Source: JBDSZL01 sp039925145
Lineage (GTDB): Bacteria; Acidobacteriota; Vicinamibacteria; Vicinamibacterales; SCN-69-37
Assembly: GCA_039925145.1 (NCBI GenBank)
Contig: JBDSZL010000080.1
Span: forward strand, 1-36,596
Direction of reading: 5' to 3'
Length of the DNA stretch: 36,596 nt
Part shown: positions 32,780 to 36,596 of the stretch, piece by piece
How positions within the stretch are numbered: the stretch's first letter is position 1
Layout of the letters: the number at the start of each line of letters is the position of its first letter
Notes under the pieces: model-generated
Databases searched by the model: none
The model's input: the letters and a program-made list of their open reading frames with translations, nothing else
Told to the model about the DNA's origin: nothing
Program-made: the position numbers and the translations under genes

Positions 32780-33729
32780 TTCAGTGTCGCCAGATACGCA
32801 GTGAGATCGTGCATGTCACTGTCGAGATATCGAGCCAGAAGATCGAGGTGGTACTGGAGACGATCGGTCAGGACGACTTTCGGTTCATCGTCTTTCCGTG
32901 GCAGTTCCGTCTCCTTGCCGTCGTCATTCTGAATGACCACCTTGAAGTCGGACACGCTCGTCAGGTATCCCTTCACGGTTCGGCCATTCGCGTAAGTAAT
33001 CGTCGCGGTCACATCTTTGTTCGTACGCGGAGACCAGTTCAGGCCGCGGTTGATCAGCATCGCGTTCTGCAAAGCCTTGGGGTCAGCGTATTTCGTCGCG
33101 ATGTGTGCGAGGTTGGCAGCAGGACGGGTCTCGCCGTCCTTGACCGAGTGACACGACGAACACTGGTAGAACGGCTCCTCGAAGTAACGTTTCCCGAGCT
33201 TCGGATCGCCAACAAGGATCGACAACTGTTGACCTGCGAGTGCGGCGGGCAGCGGCGGACCGCCCCCGCGGCCTCCGGCGCCGCGACCCGCAACGGGGGC
33301 TGGGACGGCCGCGAATCCGAGTGCCCGCAGTTTCGCCGACAGATCGGCCGCTTGCTGATCGGTCAGTGGGGTGGTCACAGGCGGCATCCCCTTCTCTGGT
33401 CGTCCAATGCGGAGAAACGCGGTGAGCGCTCGCCCCCCGTCGAGCTGCACGGCCAGCGCCGAGCGCGTCAAGTCCGGCGCGTTGGCCGGCCCCCCACGGC
33501 CGGTGAGTCCATGACACGGTGCGCACGCCAGGGTCGTTTCGTAGAGGACGGTCCCCCGCGCGACGGCAGCTGGATCAGGCGGGGCGCCGGCGGGCGGAGA
33601 CGGGGCGAGCGCCGTGATTCCTGACGGCAGCGATTCGCCCGCACCCTGCGGGCCTCCCTGCGCGGCGGCAAAAACCGTCGCGATTGCCCACGAGCCGATG
33701 AAAACTGCGACTCCTAGACGTTTATGCAT
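32776..33729 (-). CDS. Diheme cytochrome c, electron acceptor of the PQQ enzyme
   Basis: The 317-residue protein starts at the ATG complementing 33727-33729, after GGAG; the longer frame is discarded because a signal peptide follows this Met. It has two heme c sites, CAPCH (69-73) with a likely axial Met in KGMPPV, and CSSCH (190-194). Between them is a Gly/Arg-rich linker (GRGAGGRGGG). The C-terminal part has TATITYANGRTVKGYLTSVSDF, a small beta domain seen in such cytochromes, then DLLARYLDSDMHDLTAYLATL. It is the first gene of the minus-strand operon and should take electrons from the PQQ protein. Confidence 0.9.
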   Translation of the reverse strand: MHKRLGVAVFIGSWAIATVFAAAQGGPQGAGESLPSGITALAPSPPAGAPPDPAAVARGTVLYETTLACAPCHGLTGRGGPANAPDLTRSALAVQLDGGRALTAFLRIGRPEKGMPPVTTPLTDQQAADLSAKLRALGFAAVPAPVAGRGAGGRGGGPPLPAALAGQQLSILVGDPKLGKRYFEEPFYQCSSCHSVKDGETRPAANLAHIATKYADPKALQNAMLINRGLNWSPRTNKDVTATITYANGRTVKGYLTSVSDFKVVIQNDDGKETELPRKDDEPKVVLTDRLQYHLDLLARYLDSDMHDLTAYLATLK

Positions 33730-33773
33730 GCACCCGATCTCCGTTCGCGACGCGTTGGTCATCAAATCTCGCG

Positions 33774-33975
33774 TCAGGGAACCATCTGCTTCGTCAGCTC
33801 TAACCGCTTCACCCACACGTTTCGATACCAGACTTCACAGTCTGCCGGGCTCTCGAGCTGCAGCGACCTCTTGCCATGGCCCTCGGCCGCGCGGGGCGCC
33901 AGTTCCTCCAGTGTCTCGGTCGTCAAAAGGCGAGGTCCAGACCCACGTATTGACCCCGATCTGTGCACGCTTCAT
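33774..33975 (-). pseudogene. Fused remnant: sugar isomerase start plus DUF1080 end
   Basis: The ATG complementing 33973-33975 begins KRAQIGVNTWVWTSP, the N-terminus of a TIM-barrel sugar epimerase/isomerase. After a TTTT run the frame must shift by one to continue TTETLEELAPRAAE, also of that family. It then passes directly into SLQLESPADCEVWYRNVW, the C-terminal strand of a DUF1080 protein, and stops at 33774. So about 250 residues of isomerase and most of a DUF1080 gene were deleted, and one base was gained. It is non-functional, but it shows an isomerase/DUF1080 gene pair once stood here. Confidence 0.75.
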
Positions 33976-34321
33976 CGTTTTTCCTCTGGCGCAGGGTGCC
34001 CCGTGCGCGGAACTCGGGGCAACCCGGTGACCGTGGGGCTGGCCGACACCAAGGCGATCCACCGCCCGCCGTGTCTGTTTGTTGAACCTCATTATCAATA
34101 TAGAGGCGATAGAGTCTCGCGATCCTGTGAAATTCTTCCAAACTGTTTTGATTTCGTCCTCGTGTCGTGCGGTGTGCCGGATTACCATCGAACACGCAGG
34201 ACCATCCCAGCGGCAGTCACCAATAAAAATGGCCCTCAACCGACCATGACGGTCAATTGCAGCATAAGGTCAGCATAAGGGTTAGCCGACAGCCGCGACG
34301 CAGCCGTCTGTTCCACAAGGA
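33976..34321. other. Gene-free stretch with a third recombination-site copy
   Basis: No gene is supported. It contains the terminator-like and GCATAAG repeats at 34221-34279, described separately. Confidence 0.6.
34221..34279. repeat. Third att-like copy: terminator arm and GCATAAG pair
   Basis: CAATAAAAA, then GCCCTC (34232-34237) and ACCGACCATGACGGTCAATTG (34239-34259) nearly repeat the terminator at 27781-27820. Then GCATAAG occurs at 34262-34268 and again at 34273-34279, again 11 bp apart. The tRNA-Pro 3' half that lies between these parts in copy B is missing here. Confidence 0.65.
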
Positions 34322-35245
34322 CTAGCCGCCGCGCGCGCGCTCGAAGATCGCTGCCCACTCGCGGAAGCGCGCGCCGATGCGGACCACGGCTGTCTCCCGG
34401 CTGATCTTGTGATCACGCCAGTCCGTCACGGCATCCAGCCACGTCGTTCGGCCGACTGCAAAACCGATGAAGCCATCGACCCCCGCGGCTATCGTGAGCC
34501 AGCGCGCTACGGCTTGCTCGTCCGACCCGCGACCCAGGACGATGCAACCCACCTTCGTGCGGCCATCGCGCCGCGCGGTCTCGACGGTCTTCTCGCAATC
34601 CTCGCGTCGATCGAGCCCCTCGATCTTCCAGACGTCCGGCTCGACCCCGGCGTCCTGCAACGCCCGGATCGTTTCGATCATCAGCATCGGACGCAACTCC
34701 CGATCGTATGCCGCGCGGCTACCACCCAGACGCTCGAGTTGTGCCGGTTCCGCCGGCACGAGCAGCTCGAACATGAACAACCGCCTTGTCTTGGCGAGAT
34801 AGGCGGACAGACGGCTCAGGCGCTCAACTTGTCGCGCGTTCGTCGCTGGATCGCCCTGTGGGTTATAGCGGACGAGCACCTTGGCGAACGTCGGACTCAC
34901 CGCCTCGATGTGGTTCGCAAACTCGTCGCCGTACTCGAACTCGAACTCGTCCTGCCCGCTCTTTTCCGTGGACACGCACGTGATATAGCCACAGACCCTG
35001 GCGTCGCGGAGAATGGCGGCGCCGAACTCCTCGTCGACCAGGACACCGGCACGGTTGTCCAGGCGTCGTTCTACCACGGCGGCCTTGAAGCCCTCGTAGA
35101 TCACTTGTTTGCTGGCCGTAATGTCGGCAATCTGATCAGGCGCGAGAGGCTCTCTGAAGTGGAACACCGTCTTGATGTACGAGTGCCGGTGATCGAACGG
35201 CAGGATATAGAGGGGCTTGTCGTATCCGGTCATCATGGCGCCCAT
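34322..35245 (-). CDS. DUF2090-family aldolase-like protein
   Basis: The 307-residue cytoplasmic protein matches the DUF2090 domain found at the end of IolC-type proteins and related to class I tagatose-bisphosphate aldolases: LYILPFDHRHSYIK at the start, KQVIYEGFKAAV, GVLVDEEFGAAI, KVLVRYNPQGD, LFMFELLVPAE, and VWKIEGLD with the likely Schiff-base Lys, then GFAVGRTTWLDAV. It may split a keto-sugar phosphate into triose phosphates. It lies 31 nt after the phosphoketolase gene on the same strand, so the two are probably co-transcribed. ATG 35245 is used; two further in-frame Met codons follow closely. Confidence 0.8.
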   Translation of the reverse strand: MGAMMTGYDKPLYILPFDHRHSYIKTVFHFREPLAPDQIADITASKQVIYEGFKAAVVERRLDNRAGVLVDEEFGAAILRDARVCGYITCVSTEKSGQDEFEFEYGDEFANHIEAVSPTFAKVLVRYNPQGDPATNARQVERLSRLSAYLAKTRRLFMFELLVPAEPAQLERLGGSRAAYDRELRPMLMIETIRALQDAGVEPDVWKIEGLDRREDCEKTVETARRDGRTKVGCIVLGRGSDEQAVARWLTIAAGVDGFIGFAVGRTTWLDAVTDWRDHKISRETAVVRIGARFREWAAIFERARGG

Positions 35246-35276
35246 CTCCAGTCCTGAATCTCCGGCCTATCGGGCG

Positions 35277-36596
35277 TCATGATTGTGGGGTGCCCCACGT
35301 CCAGTTCCGGATTTCGGGCATGTCCTGACCGTGTTTGTCGATGTACTGCTTGTGCGCGATCAGCTTGTCCTTGAGCTGCTGCTTCAGGTAGATGCCCTTG
35401 TCGCCGGTCTGCGGCAGGCGGTCGATGGTGTCCATCACGAGGTGAAAGCGGTCCAGATCGTTCAGCACCGTCATGTCGAACGGCGTCGTGATGGTGCCCT
35501 CTTCCTTGTAGCCGCGAACGTGAATGTTGTCATGGTTGGTACGGCGGTAGGTCAGCCGGTGAATCAACCACGGATAGGCATGGAAGGCGAAGATGACCGG
35601 CTTGTCTTTCGTGAAGAGCTCGTCGAAATCGATGTCGCTCAGACCGTGCGGGTGCTCGATCTGCGGCTGCAGCCGCATGAGGTCGACGACGTTCACGACC
35701 CGGATCTTCAATTGCGGCAAATGCTCCCGCATGATCGAGACCGCCGCAAGCGTCTCCAGCGTGGGCACGTCGCCGCAGCAGGCCATGACGACGTCCGGAG
35801 GAACGCCCTGATCGTTACTGGCCCATTGCCAGATGCCGATGCCCTGGGTGCAGTGCTTGACGGCGGCGTTCATCGTCAGCCACTGCGGCGCGGGGTGTTT
35901 GCCGGCAATCACGACGTTGACGTAGTGACGGCTGCGCAGGCAGTGGTCCATCACCGACAGTAGACAATTGGCGTCCGGCGGTAGATACACCCGCACGACC
36001 GAGGCCTTCTTGTTCACCACATGGTCAATGAAACCCGGATCCTGATGCGTGAAGCCGTTGTGGTCCTGTCGCCAGACGTGTGACGCGAGCAGATAGTTGA
36101 GCGACGCGATCTTCCGCCGCCACGCCAATTTCGCCGTGACCTTCAGCCATTTCGCGTGCTGGTTGAACATCGAATCGACGATGTGGATGAATGCCTCGTA
36201 GCAGTTGAAGAGGCCGTGTCGCCCGGTAAGCAGGTAGCCCTCGAGCCAGCCTTCGCATTGATGCTCGCTCAGCATTTCCATCACCCGTCCGGCCGGCGCG
36301 AGGAACTCGTCGTTCGGCACGGTCGCGGCGTCCCATTGGCGCGCGGTCACGTCGAAGAGAGCCGCCAGTCCGTTGGAGAGCGTCTCGTCGGGGCCGAAGA
36401 CCCGGAAATTGCGCTGCTCTGTGTTCAGCTTGGTCACATCGCGCAAGAATGTTCCAAGCACATGGGTGTCGCCGATGCCGGGCGCGCCCGGTGCGGGAAC
36501 GTTCTCCGCGTAATCGCGGAAATCCGGCATCCGCAGGTCGCGCAGCAGGATTCCGCCGTTGGCGTGGGGATTCGCGCCCATGCGCCGTTCGCGCTT
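35277..36596 (-). CDS. xfp: Phosphoketolase, C-terminal part
   Basis: The gene enters from the right edge; 439 codons are present, about the last 55 percent of a usual 790-residue enzyme. Phosphoketolase is a thiamine-diphosphate enzyme that splits xylulose-5-P or fructose-6-P to acetyl-P. Seen here are RRMGANPHANGG, FRVFGPDETLSN, EGYLLTGRHGLFNCYEAFIHI, SHVWRQDHNGFTHQDPGFID and VYLPPDANCLLSV, and the C-terminal domain with RVVNVVDLMRL, PVIFAFHAYPWLI and GYKEEGTITTPFDM. All match the family closely. It probably forms a unit with the DUF2090 gene downstream. The thiamine-pyrophosphate-binding half lies beyond the window. Confidence 0.96.
   Translation of the reverse strand, partial: KRERRMGANPHANGGILLRDLRMPDFRDYAENVPAPGAPGIGDTHVLGTFLRDVTKLNTEQRNFRVFGPDETLSNGLAALFDVTARQWDAATVPNDEFLAPAGRVMEMLSEHQCEGWLEGYLLTGRHGLFNCYEAFIHIVDSMFNQHAKWLKVTAKLAWRRKIASLNYLLASHVWRQDHNGFTHQDPGFIDHVVNKKASVVRVYLPPDANCLLSVMDHCLRSRHYVNVVIAGKHPAPQWLTMNAAVKHCTQGIGIWQWASNDQGVPPDVVMACCGDVPTLETLAAVSIMREHLPQLKIRVVNVVDLMRLQPQIEHPHGLSDIDFDELFTKDKPVIFAFHAYPWLIHRLTYRRTNHDNIHVRGYKEEGTITTPFDMTVLNDLDRFHLVMDTIDRLPQTGDKGIYLKQQLKDKLIAHKQYIDKHGQDMPEIRNWTWGTPQS

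Noticed and set aside
1..36596. CRISPR array
   Set aside because: No series of regularly spaced direct repeats is present; the repeats at 4464-4668 are irregular and inverted.
1..36596. Ribosomal RNA genes or intact insertion sequences
   Set aside because: No rRNA signature and no complete transposase with terminal inverted repeats is seen.

Overview
The window is GC-rich bacterial chromosome. Its gene content points to an acidobacterium, most likely of the class Vicinamibacteria: secreted PQQ-type beta-propellers, DUF1080 proteins, formylglycine-enzyme-like (SUMF1-fold) proteins, secreted esterases, and Ala/Gly/Arg-rich linkers in many exported proteins. The taxon is an inference from families and style, not from a marker gene.

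Positions 1-531 hold the start of a secreted protein on the minus strand and two strong palindromes that once lay downstream of a tRNA-Arg gene. Positions 532-10960 are a complete 10.4-kb integrative element inserted in the 3' half of tRNA-Arg(CCT), bounded by an exact 46-bp direct repeat. All its genes are on the plus strand: tyrosine integrase, a small unknown gene, an AlpA-like HTH gene, a primase-helicase whose 3' end carries origin-like iterons, HNH endonuclease, large terminase, HK97 major capsid, portal, an ECF-type sigma factor and prohead protease. There are no tail, lysis or recognisable small-terminase genes. I read it as a capsid-forming phage satellite, and it is the best candidate here for an undescribed system.

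Positions 10916-17851 are ordinary chromosome: the reconstituted tRNA-Arg, acyP-apt, a TonB-dependent receptor translationally coupled to trxC, argG, a beta-barrel-like outer-membrane protein and an MFS transporter whose leader carries an intrinsic terminator. Positions 17870-25939 mix intact genes and debris: a coiled-coil-like protein with an 11-base homopolymer, a secreted esterase, a double-domain KaiC-like ATPase flanked by two paralogous winged-helix proteins, a Met-rich secreted protein, a cupin protein, and remnants of an alpha/beta hydrolase and a thiolase.

Positions 26345-27957 look like an old integration site: two copies of the 3' half of tRNA-Pro(CGG), each exactly 50 bp from a pair of GCRTAAG motifs at 11-bp pitch, with a brnTA toxin-antitoxin remnant and a small basic protein between them. 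A third copy of the motif pair lies at 34262. From 28028 to 33729 runs a minus-strand set for extracytoplasmic catabolism: diheme cytochrome c, PQQ dehydrogenase-like propeller, DUF1080 protein, SUMF1-like protein (three of the four junctions within 15 nt, two with ATGA overlaps) and a secreted esterase. The right end holds a two-gene fusion pseudogene, a DUF2090 aldolase-like enzyme and the 3' part of a phosphoketolase gene, suggesting sugar-phosphate breakdown.
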